Shown: piece by piece, positions 13,454 to 20,352 of the stretch
Position numbering within the stretch: position 1 is the stretch's first letter
Layout: each line of letters starts with the position of its first letter
Origin: a virus
Direction: 5' to 3' (one strand)
Length of the DNA: 20,765 nt
Virus record (IMG/VR): IMGVR_UViG_3300042554_000109
Coordinates: 1-20,765 of that record
The notes under the pieces: model-generated
Databases searched by the model: none
Told to the model about the DNA's origin: nothing
The model's input: only the letters and a program-made list of their open reading frames with translations
Position numbers and translations under genes: made by a program

Positions 13454-14752
13454 ATGAATGAACTTTTTGCTCAACTTTTTGGACAAAGCCCGAGTTACGC
13501 TAATGCTCTTTTCGGAGAGGATGAAGCAGCTCGTCTTCGGCAACAAGCCCAACAACAAGGACTCATGAATGTTGGTCTATCCTTACTTGCTGGGTCTGGC
13601 CCTAGTACTCAGCGTCGCGGTGTGGGCCAACTTCTGGCGCAGGGTGTAGCCGCAGGCCAGCAGGCTTACCAAGGAGCCTACAACCGCGCTCTTCAAGAGC
13701 AGGCAATGAAGGAGCAGATTGCCGAGCGGCAGCAACTCCGTCAAGAGCAGCAGGCCGCACAAGCCCTACTCCCTCAGATTCTGCGTCCTGGCGCACAGAC
13801 TCCAACCTTCTACGGTCAACCGACGCAAAGGTCTTTGCGCGATGACGAAGGCAACATCATGCCTGGTGCTGGCGTAAGTGTTGGTCAACCTCAGATCGAC
13901 ATGAACACGCTTCAGCGGCTTCTGACGCAAGCCCCAAGCGTGGCTGGTAAGGTTCTGCCGACCATCGAAGCCTTCCGCAAGCTGAATGCTCCTGAGCGCA
14001 TCAAACTTGGAGCAGAGGAAACGCTTACGGAGATCACTCCAGAAGGGCAGGCAAGAGTTGTTGCTACTGGAGCCGGGAAGACTGAAAAGCCTGCTGGAGA
14101 GGTTCTTGAAGCCATGCAAGTGCTTGGGATCAATGTTCCTGTAAGCCAGTTATCCACACAACAGCGATCACAAATTCAAAACTACATTATTGAACGCAAG
14201 CGAGCAGGAGCAACCCAAGTTAATGTCGGTGAAGGACAAAAGGGCCTTGAGAATGAAATGAAACTGGCTAGCGCATTTAAGGGCGAGCCTGTTTACAAAG
14301 CCTTTGATGAAATGCGTGCATCATTCCAGCAGATCACGACTGGCCTCAATGAGAAGTCACCGGCTGGCGACTTGACTGCTGCCACCAAGTTCATGAAGCT
14401 GCTTGATCCTGGATCGGTGGTTCGAGAGTCTGAATTGTTATTGGCGATGCAGGCAACTGGTGCTCTTGATCGGTTCACAGATGTTGCTAAAAAGATCATT
14501 GATGGAACCAAGCTGACAGGGCAGCAGCGTGCTGACTTCAGGAATGTTGCTGAGCAGTTGTATAACGCTGCGGCAACCTCCTACAACACAAAACGCGATG
14601 AATATCTCCAATTCGGCCAATCTCAGGGTTTGAAGGGTTCCATCTTGCTTGGTCAGCCTGCGAAAATAGTTGGACAGCAGACGCAAGCTCCGAGGATGCC
14701 TACTCAAAAAGAGATTGATGACGAGCTGAAGTCTCGCGGTGGAGGCATTTGA
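13454..14752 (+). CDS. DNA-ejection-type internal virion protein 2 (432 aa)
   Basis: A long, mainly helical protein starting MNELFAQLFGQSPSYANALF. The start at ATG 13454 is chosen over the upstream GTG at 13418, since it stands one base after the previous stop (TGATATG) and is preceded by GGGTGGG. Residues ~30-115 are Gln/Ala/Leu-rich helices (RLRQQAQQQGLMNVGLSLLAG). A conserved C-terminal block, EKSPAGDLTAATKFMKLLDP then GSVVRESELLLAMQATGALD, LTGQQRADFRNVAEQLYN and the tail, recurs in many phage internal/ejection proteins. Length is near P22 gp20 (471 aa) and order matches. No lytic transglycosylase motif is seen. The ejection role is inferred. Confidence 0.75.
   Translation: MNELFAQLFGQSPSYANALFGEDEAARLRQQAQQQGLMNVGLSLLAGSGPSTQRRGVGQLLAQGVAAGQQAYQGAYNRALQEQAMKEQIAERQQLRQEQQAAQALLPQILRPGAQTPTFYGQPTQRSLRDDEGNIMPGAGVSVGQPQIDMNTLQRLLTQAPSVAGKVLPTIEAFRKLNAPERIKLGAEETLTEITPEGQARVVATGAGKTEKPAGEVLEAMQVLGINVPVSQLSTQQRSQIQNYIIERKRAGATQVNVGEGQKGLENEMKLASAFKGEPVYKAFDEMRASFQQITTGLNEKSPAGDLTAATKFMKLLDPGSVVRESELLLAMQATGALDRFTDVAKKIIDGTKLTGQQRADFRNVAEQLYNAAATSYNTKRDEYLQFGQSQGLKGSILLGQPAKIVGQQTQAPRMPTQKEIDDELKSRGGGI
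14741..14745 (+). promoter_or_regulatory. Shine-Dalgarno site deciding the start at 14754
   Basis: GGAGG lies eight bases before ATG 14754, inside the end of the upstream gene. It decides for ATG 14754 over a GTG at 14739, which has no such site. Confidence 0.8.
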
Positions 14753-14753
14753 T

Positions 14754-16439
14754 ATGGATTTGTCTAAGCTCTCAACAGCCGACTTGATCGCTCTCCGCGA
14801 GGGGCGACTGAAGGATGTTTCCACCGAAGGCTTGCAGATGCTTCGGCAGGCAGTTCCTGAGCAAAAGCCTTTGACGGGCGCTCAGGTCGCTACTCAGGCA
14901 ATTAAGAACCTTCCGTCTTCTCTTGGGCAGATGGCTCAAGACATCTATCAAGTGGTGACAAGCCCTGTCCAGACGACCAAGGCTATCCTTGATGTCGCTG
15001 CCGGGACTCTTCAGAACATCCTACCAAAGTCGGTAGTTGATGCGATTGGCCCTGATCCTGCCTCGCAAGCGGCGGCTCGACAGGTTGCCCAGTTCTACGC
15101 TGACCGATATGGTGGGACTGAGAACCTGAAGCAAACCATCGCCAAAGACCCAGCCGGATTCTTGGCTGATGTGTCAACGGTTCTTACTGGTGGCGCTGGA
15201 CTTACACGCGCTACAGGGACTGCTGTTGGCAAAGTTGCTCCTACTGCTGGACGAGCGACCACTACAGTGGCTGATGTGCTTTCAAAGACAGCGAGTTATG
15301 TTGATCCGCTGTCTGCAACAGTAAAGGCCACATCTGCGGGTCTTGGAACTGTTCTTCCCGGCATTTTGGGGATGACTACTGGTGCTGGAATGCAGCCCGT
15401 CCAAGAGGCATTCAAGGCTGGTAAAGCTGGTGGAGAGGCCGCTCAAGCGTTCCGCGCTAATGTCCGTGGTCAAGCGGATATGCAAGATGTACTGAATGCT
15501 GCAAAGGCGAATCTGCAAACAATCGCAGATGTTCGCCAAGCTGACTATCGCAAGTCGATGACGGCCATCAAGAGTGATAAATCCGTTCTTGATCTGACTG
15601 GCGTTGATGATGCGGTGACCAAGGCGCTTGAGCGCACCACCTTCAAGGGCCAGGTAAAGGACGAGCTTGCTAATTCAAAGCTGCAAGATGTAAAAACAAT
15701 CGTTGATGAGTGGAAGGCTCTTGATCCGGCAGAGTTCCACACCCCTGAAGGACTAGACGCGCTGAAGCAAAGAATCGGCGCAGAGTTGGACAAGATTCCT
15801 TTTGAGCAAAAGAACGCTCGCGCTGTTGTCGGGAATGTTTACGACGCCACAAAGCGTGAGATTTCCAAGCAAGCCCCGACCTACGATAAGACGATGAAGG
15901 CTTATTCAGAAGCCTCTGATCTGATTCGTGAGGTTGAGAAGTCTCTGTCTCTTGGTCAACGAGCCTCCGCTGATACTGCGCTTCGTAAGCTGCAAGGAAT
16001 CATGCGGAACAACGTCAATACCAACTACGGGCAGCGACTGGCTCTGATGAAGGAGCTTGAAGAACAAGGAGGAAGGGCGCTCGCCCCGGCCTTGGCTGGC
16101 CAGGCTTTGTCTTCCCCGATTCCTCGAGGCATTCAGCAGGCCACAGGCCCATTGGGTGTGTTGGGAGCATTCCAGGTAGCAGGAACTCCAGAGGCTCTCG
16201 CTCTTGCTGCGGCATCTTCGCCTAGGCTTGTTGGTGAATCTGCTTACTATGCAGGCCGTGCTGCTGGAGTGCCGGGACAAGTTGGAAGAGGTTTGCTTGA
16301 CCTGGAGGCTAGATTGCCTGAAGAATTCAGGATTACTCCACGGGCCACAGCCATCGGGCAGCAATTGCCTCCCCTAGACTTCAGAACGCTTAATCTCTTG
16401 TATCAACTTCGTCAGCGCGAAGAAGAGAATCAGCAATAA
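14754..16439 (+). CDS. DNA-ejection-type internal virion protein 3 (561 aa)
   Basis: A 561-residue, mostly helical protein; start ATG 14754 with GGAGG at 14741-14745. The N-terminal part (LSKLSTADLIALREGRLKDV) is a short helix-rich segment also seen in other phage virion proteins. Residues ~115-150 have QFYADRYGGTENLKQTIAKD then PAGFLADVSTVLTGGAGL, a pattern repeated in many podovirus hypothetical virion proteins. The middle (about 150-225) is Ala/Gly/Thr-rich with hydrophobic patches (GLGTVLPGILGMTTGAGM). The C-terminal half is charged helical, including IGAELDKIPFEQKNARAVVG, then Ala/Gly/Pro-rich hydrophobic stretches. Length is near P22 gp16 (609 aa), the third ejection protein. No catalytic residues are recognised. 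Function is inferred. Confidence 0.72.
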   Translation: MDLSKLSTADLIALREGRLKDVSTEGLQMLRQAVPEQKPLTGAQVATQAIKNLPSSLGQMAQDIYQVVTSPVQTTKAILDVAAGTLQNILPKSVVDAIGPDPASQAAARQVAQFYADRYGGTENLKQTIAKDPAGFLADVSTVLTGGAGLTRATGTAVGKVAPTAGRATTTVADVLSKTASYVDPLSATVKATSAGLGTVLPGILGMTTGAGMQPVQEAFKAGKAGGEAAQAFRANVRGQADMQDVLNAAKANLQTIADVRQADYRKSMTAIKSDKSVLDLTGVDDAVTKALERTTFKGQVKDELANSKLQDVKTIVDEWKALDPAEFHTPEGLDALKQRIGAELDKIPFEQKNARAVVGNVYDATKREISKQAPTYDKTMKAYSEASDLIREVEKSLSLGQRASADTALRKLQGIMRNNVNTNYGQRLALMKELEEQGGRALAPALAGQALSSPIPRGIQQATGPLGVLGAFQVAGTPEALALAAASSPRLVGESAYYAGRAAGVPGQVGRGLLDLEARLPEEFRITPRATAIGQQLPPLDFRTLNLLYQLRQREEENQQ

Positions 16440-16463
16440 ACTGCGACGATCAAGGAGCATCAG

Positions 16464-17309
16464 ATGCCACGCGCAAAAATCTCAGAGTTTTCGACCACTG
16501 CCAGTGATAACACCGACATCGATGGCATCAACATCGCGGAAGGTTGTCCCCCGAGTGGTATCAACGATGCCATTCGTGAGCTTATGGCCCAGCTCAAGGA
16601 CTTCCAGTCTGGTGCTGCGGGTGACTCAATCACGGTTGTAGGAACGCTCGCGGCCAAGGGGACTTCCTCCTCTGGAGCCGATCTGAAGCTGTATGAGGAC
16701 ACCGACAACGGCACGAACTATGTCGGGTTCATCGCTCCTGCTTCCATCGCTTCTAACGTGCAATGGACGCTTCCTAGCGCGGATGGCACGGCGAACCAGG
16801 TGCTTGCCACAAACGGCTCTGGGACGCTGAGTTTTGCGACTCCCTTGTCCACCAGTACCGCAAACACTTTCACGGCCCTACAGACCTTTTCTGGGTCTTC
16901 TAGCGTAGCCGCTCAGAAGGTTGTGAACACCAAAGAGACTTGCACGGTCTCTGCTACTGCCGCGACTGGCACGATCAACTATGACGTAACCACTCAGTCG
17001 GTTCTGTATTACACCTCCAACGCATCTGCGAATTGGACGGTGAACTTCCGTGGATCAAGCGGCACGAGCCTCAACACAATCATGGACACGGGTGAGTCGA
17101 TTACCGTGGTGTTCTTGGTCACTCAAGGCTCAACGGCTTACTACAACTCTGCCGTTCAAGTGGACGGGTCTAGCGTGACTCCCAAGTGGCAGGGTGGTAC
17201 TGCTCCAACTACGGGTAATGCTTCATCTATTGATGCGTACTCGTACACCATCGTCAAGACTGGCTCGGCCACGTTCACGGTGTTTGCTGCTCAGGTTCAG
17301 TTCAAGTAA
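16464..17309 (+). CDS. Tail fibre protein
   Basis: A 281-residue protein beginning with a well-known phage fibre attachment segment: DIDGINIAEGCPPSGINDAI then RELMAQLKDFQSGAAGDSI. Beyond it are beta-rich repeats: LYEDTDNGTNYVGFIAPASI, NVQWTLPSADGTANQVLATN, FATPLSTSTANTFTALQTFS, all typical of fibre shafts, and a C-terminal beta domain (TGTINYDVTTQSVLYYTSNA, WTVNFRGSSGTSLN, FTVFAAQVQF). Start ATG 16464 has AAGGAG at 16452-16457. The C-terminus is likely a trimeric beta tip. It sits right after the ejection genes and before the large LamG adhesin. Host receptor is unknown. Confidence 0.85.
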   Translation: MPRAKISEFSTTASDNTDIDGINIAEGCPPSGINDAIRELMAQLKDFQSGAAGDSITVVGTLAAKGTSSSGADLKLYEDTDNGTNYVGFIAPASIASNVQWTLPSADGTANQVLATNGSGTLSFATPLSTSTANTFTALQTFSGSSSVAAQKVVNTKETCTVSATAATGTINYDVTTQSVLYYTSNASANWTVNFRGSSGTSLNTIMDTGESITVVFLVTQGSTAYYNSAVQVDGSSVTPKWQGGTAPTTGNASSIDAYSYTIVKTGSATFTVFAAQVQFK

Positions 17310-17318
17310 GGAGCGACC

Positions 17319-19361
17319 ATGCCAATTCTTGCGCGAGCTGGTGCGGCTGCTGCCCGAGGTTTCGGGATGCTGGGCAAGATTGCCGCAGCGGTGGATGAGT
17401 ATTTCAAATACGTCACCCTCCTTCTTTCTGGCAACGGCACGAACGGGGCGCAGAACAACACGTTCCTCGACAGCAGCACCAACAACTTCACGATCACCCG
17501 CAACGGCAACACGACGCAGGGTACGTTTAGCCCGTATGGGAGCAACTGGTCGAACTACTTTGATGGCAGCGGGGATTATTTAACAGCAGCAAGCAACGCC
17601 GCATTTGATTTTGGAAGTGGTAATTTTACTGTTGAGTTTTGGATAAACACAACGCAAACAACATCAAATGCCACTCTTATTACGAGAGAGTGGGGTGGCG
17701 CTCCATATACAGGCGGTTGGTCTATTCAGTTAAATGGCAACAGTAGTTCTGCCATGACAATTTATTGGGCGGATTTTTCAACAAGTGCAACATTTATGGT
17801 TGCCAACACCACATCATATAGAGATGGAGGTTGGCACCATGTTGCGTGGGTTAGAAATGGTACAGCATTTACCTTATATATAGATGGTGTTGCTTCCGCA
17901 ACTGCGACCAGTTCTGTTGCATTTGGTGCAAGTTCCAATCAACTGACAATTGGCAATGACCAAACATTTGGTGGAGGCGGGCGCGCATATTTGGGCTACA
18001 TCAGCAACTTGCGTATCGTCAAAGGCACGGCGGTCTATACCTCCAACTTCACCCCAAGCACTTCTCCGCTGACGGCCATCACCAACACCTCGCTGCTGAC
18101 CTGTCAAAGCAACCGCTTCATCGACAACAGCACCAACGCATTCACCATCACGCGCAACGGCGATGTGAGCGTCCAACGCTTCAGCCCGTTCAATCCGACT
18201 GCGCCCTATGCCGCAGGCACTGATGGCGGGAGTGGGTACTTTGATGGGACGGGGGACTATCTGACTGTGGCCAACAATACGGCCCTGCAACTTGGCTCCT
18301 CTGACTTCACCATCGACGGTTGGGTCTATGTTTCTGCCAGTTCAGCATCGCTTCAAATCTTTATTGCAAAAGGCACTGGCGCAGGCAATCAAGCAAGTTA
18401 TGCCATCGGACTAGATGGCTCTCAGTTTATTTATTATCTTTCCGGCAACGGGTCAAGTTGGAACATTGCAAGTGGCGTATCGATGGGTTCCGTGAATTTG
18501 AATTCATGGAATTATGTGGCCCTTGTTAGAAGCGGGAATACATTTACGCCATACATAAATGGTGTTGCCGGAACAACCACCACATCATCCTCCGCGCTTT
18601 TTGCGGGAACTGCTGTTCTTAGTATTGGCTCCAGTGATACAGGCGATCAAAGATTGACTGGCTATGTGTGCGGAGCAAGAGTTATTAAGGGCACTGCTTT
18701 AACAATAACAGTTCCGACTGCCCCAACAACCGCAGTTACCAACACCCAACTTCTCTGCAACTTCACTAACGCAGGCATCCTCGACAACGCCGAGATGAAC
18801 AACCTTGAGACGGTTGGCAACGCGCAGATCAGCACCGCGCAGAGCAAGTTCGGTGGGTCGTCGATGTACTTTGATGGGAGTGGTGATTGGTTGACTGTCC
18901 CGTACAGTCAGAACATCAACTTCGGCACGGGCAACTTCACGATTGAAGGGTGGCTGTACCTTAGTTCATTTGCCAATGCGTACTACGTTTTAGGTGGGAC
19001 TTGGACAACAGGCACTACTGATGAGTGGTTAGTTCAAATAGAAAATAACGGGAACATGAGGTTTTTGACCTCTGCCGGGACTTCTTTCTACACCGCAGGA
19101 ATTACCACCGGGGCTTGGTATCACTTTGCCGCTGTGCGCAACGGATCAACCGTGACGCTGTATGTGAATGGGTCGAGCGTAGGCAGTTACACAAACTCCA
19201 ATTCGATTGGATCAACTTCCAAGACTCTCTATATTGGCGTTCAAAATAACGGTGCCGCTTGGCCTTGGAACGGCTACATCGACGACCTCCGCATCACCAA
19301 GGGCGTAGCCCGTTACACCTCATCGTTCACCGCGCCGACTGCGCCGTTCCCGCTTTCTTGA
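17319..19361 (+). CDS. Large adhesin with three LamG/concanavalin-like domains
   Basis: A 680-residue protein, start ATG 17319 with AAGGAG at 17308-17313 overlapping the previous stop. A short N-terminal helical segment (about 1-35) may anchor it. Then three LamG-type jelly-roll domains: residues ~80-245, 307-465 and 517-672. Each begins with YFDG(S/T)GD(Y/W)L, contains FT(V/I)(E/D)(F/G)W, a central (W)(H/N)(H/Y)(V/F)A..RNG...LY(I/V)(D/N)G block, and ends with (N/D)LRI.KG.A.YTS.F. The domain linkers at 49-72 and 267-291 are near-copies (DSSTNNFTITRNG, DNSTNAFTITRNG). LamG-type domains bind glycans in other systems; receptor binding at the cell surface is likely but inferred. Base composition switches sharply along the gene: domain cores are AT-rich, linkers GC-rich, as in a mosaic. 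Three domains with different cores suggest module exchange. Confidence 0.88.
   Translation: MPILARAGAAAARGFGMLGKIAAAVDEYFKYVTLLLSGNGTNGAQNNTFLDSSTNNFTITRNGNTTQGTFSPYGSNWSNYFDGSGDYLTAASNAAFDFGSGNFTVEFWINTTQTTSNATLITREWGGAPYTGGWSIQLNGNSSSAMTIYWADFSTSATFMVANTTSYRDGGWHHVAWVRNGTAFTLYIDGVASATATSSVAFGASSNQLTIGNDQTFGGGGRAYLGYISNLRIVKGTAVYTSNFTPSTSPLTAITNTSLLTCQSNRFIDNSTNAFTITRNGDVSVQRFSPFNPTAPYAAGTDGGSGYFDGTGDYLTVANNTALQLGSSDFTIDGWVYVSASSASLQIFIAKGTGAGNQASYAIGLDGSQFIYYLSGNGSSWNIASGVSMGSVNLNSWNYVALVRSGNTFTPYINGVAGTTTTSSSALFAGTAVLSIGSSDTGDQRLTGYVCGARVIKGTALTITVPTAPTTAVTNTQLLCNFTNAGILDNAEMNNLETVGNAQISTAQSKFGGSSMYFDGSGDWLTVPYSQNINFGTGNFTIEGWLYLSSFANAYYVLGGTWTTGTTDEWLVQIENNGNMRFLTSAGTSFYTAGITTGAWYHFAAVRNGSTVTLYVNGSSVGSYTNSNSIGSTSKTLYIGVQNNGAAWPWNGYIDDLRITKGVARYTSSFTAPTAPFPLS
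17556..19334 (+). repeat. Three diverged LamG domain repeats
   Basis: Domain copies lie at 17556-18053, 18237-18713 and 18867-19334. The edges are similar at DNA and protein level (for example TACTTTGATGG near 17558, 18239 and 18869), while the middles share structure but little sequence. GC counts for single 60-base lines: 22/60 at 17761-17820 (core 1), 35/60 at 18121-18180 (linker), 25/60 at 18421-18480 (core 2), 32/60 at 18721-18780 (linker). Confidence 0.75.
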
Positions 19362-19369
19362 GGACAACC

Positions 19370-19696
19370 ATGCTCTATTCCAAGAACGGTTCTATTCCCA
19401 AGCCTCAGACTGACGGTACTGAGGGATGGATTGAAGTTGAGGTGGCCCCGACTCCCGGCGAAGGTCAGGAGGTGGTGTGGTGGTTCCCGCCCGGATGGGT
19501 TGTCAGACCCGTGTGCCCGAACGAACCCGGCATGGCTTACAACTGGAGCCAGTCGGAGCAGAAGTGGATGGCCACGCCTGCGGAAGAGGTGATGACGGTC
19601 ATTGAGATTGATCTTGGCACTACTGCAAGTGCCGCAGATGTGATTTCAATGGGTAGTGCCGATATAACAATCGGTGGAGCAAGTGCTGGAGTGTGA
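19370..19696 (+). CDS. Short protein downstream of the adhesin (108 aa)
   Basis: A 108-residue protein starting MLYSKNGSIPKPQTDGTEGW. ATG 19370 is chosen because GAGG at 19360-19363 precedes it at good spacing, overlapping the stop of the adhesin; an upstream GTG at 19259 would lie deep in the adhesin gene. The sequence continues EVEVAPTPGEGQEVVWWFPP then GWVVRPVCPNEPG and WSQSEQKWM, Trp- and Pro-rich, similar to short proteins encoded after fibre genes in other aquatic phages. The C-terminus (IEIDLGTTASAADVISMGSA) is predicted strand-rich. It may be a fibre-associated cap, tip or assembly factor. No membrane segment is seen. The stop is followed after one base by the next ATG. Confidence 0.72.
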   Translation: MLYSKNGSIPKPQTDGTEGWIEVEVAPTPGEGQEVVWWFPPGWVVRPVCPNEPGMAYNWSQSEQKWMATPAEEVMTVIEIDLGTTASAADVISMGSADITIGGASAGV

Positions 19697-19697
19697 A

Positions 19698-19856
19698 ATG
19701 GTCAGTGAAGTGGAGTCCAAGCTCATGACTCATGAAGCTGTTTGCGCCGAGCGTTATGCTGGCATCAATGCTCGTCTGAAGCGACTTGAGCAGATTCTGA
19801 TTACCAGCGCCGGGGCGATCATTCTTCTTCTGATTGGTCTAGTGACCAAGTTGTAG
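19698..19856 (+). CDS. Small membrane protein, XhlA/haemolysin-like
   Basis: A 52-residue protein from ATG 19698, with GGAG at 19688-19691. Its N-terminal half is a charged, probably coiled-coil helix (EVESKLMTHEAV, ARLKRLEQ), followed by one C-terminal transmembrane segment (ILITSAGAIILLLIGLVTKL, residues 33-52). This arrangement, coiled coil then a C-terminal hydrophobic helix, is that of XhlA-type proteins, which cooperate with holins in some prophages. A longer version from GTG 19674 is less likely. It starts a run of three membrane genes, suggesting the lysis region. Confidence 0.7.
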   Translation: MVSEVESKLMTHEAVCAERYAGINARLKRLEQILITSAGAIILLLIGLVTKL

Positions 19857-19857
19857 C

Positions 19858-20352
19858 ATGGTCGATCCGCTGACCGCGATAGCTGCTGTATCGTCAGCGG
19901 TTAACCTGATTAAGAAGGCATCCAAGGCTGTCGACGATGTTCGAAGTCTTGGGCCTCTTTTGGGTAAATACTTCGATGCCAAACACGAGGCAACGAAGGC
20001 TGTAGCGCAGGCTAAAAAGAAGGGCGGCTCCAACATGGGGGCGGCGATCCAGGCCGAACTCCAGTTGATGCAGCAAAAGCAGTTCGAAGACGAACTGAAG
20101 ATGATGTTCTTCACCACGGGGAACGCTGATGTTTGGGAAAACATCCAAATCCGTGTGGCTCAGATGAACCGAGATGATGCACTCGAGGCCAAGCGTGAGA
20201 AGGAAGCCGCAGCCCGTCGAAAGAAACAGATCGCTCAGATGATTGAGGCCACCGTTGGGGCGACGATCATCGCTATAGCACTTTGTGCTATGGCATACAT
20301 GGCTTATCTAGGATGGAGCCATTGCACGTCTTCTAAGGAGTGTGGATTTTGA
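19858..20352 (+). CDS. Membrane protein with coiled coil and single TM segment (164 aa)
   Basis: Residues 1-15 (VDPLTAIAAVSSAVN) are mildly hydrophobic, then helices with LIKKASKAVDDVRSLGPLLG, a Lys-rich stretch (AVAQAKKKGGS), a middle helix (EDELKMMFFTTGNADVWENI), a basic Arg/Lys-rich cluster (112-124) and a transmembrane segment at about 130-152 (ATVGATIIAIALCAMAYMAY). The last residues contain two Cys (SHCTSSKECGF). The pattern (conserved VDPLTAIAA start, N-terminal helical part, C-terminal TM preceded by basic residues) recurs in aquatic phage genomes without a settled function. Start ATG 19858 lies one base after the previous stop; no strong Shine-Dalgarno is visible, so coupling is likely. 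A spanin, holin helper or virion membrane protein are all possible. Confidence 0.7.
   Translation: MVDPLTAIAAVSSAVNLIKKASKAVDDVRSLGPLLGKYFDAKHEATKAVAQAKKKGGSNMGAAIQAELQLMQQKQFEDELKMMFFTTGNADVWENIQIRVAQMNRDDALEAKREKEAAARRKKQIAQMIEATVGATIIAIALCAMAYMAYLGWSHCTSSKECGF
20335..20340 (+). promoter_or_regulatory. Shine-Dalgarno site supporting a TTG start at 20349
   Basis: AAGGAG lies eight bases before TTG 20349, within the end of the upstream gene. The next in-frame ATG (20370) has no such site, so TTG is the likely start. Confidence 0.75.

Noticed and set aside
17194-17583. Arg/Ser-rich + frame across the fibre/adhesin junction
   Set aside because: It overlaps two well-supported genes in another frame and has low-complexity composition.
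19259-19369. GTG extension of the 108-aa gene into the adhesin
   Set aside because: The extension reads the adhesin in another frame; ATG 19370 has a proper GAGG site and a natural N-terminus.
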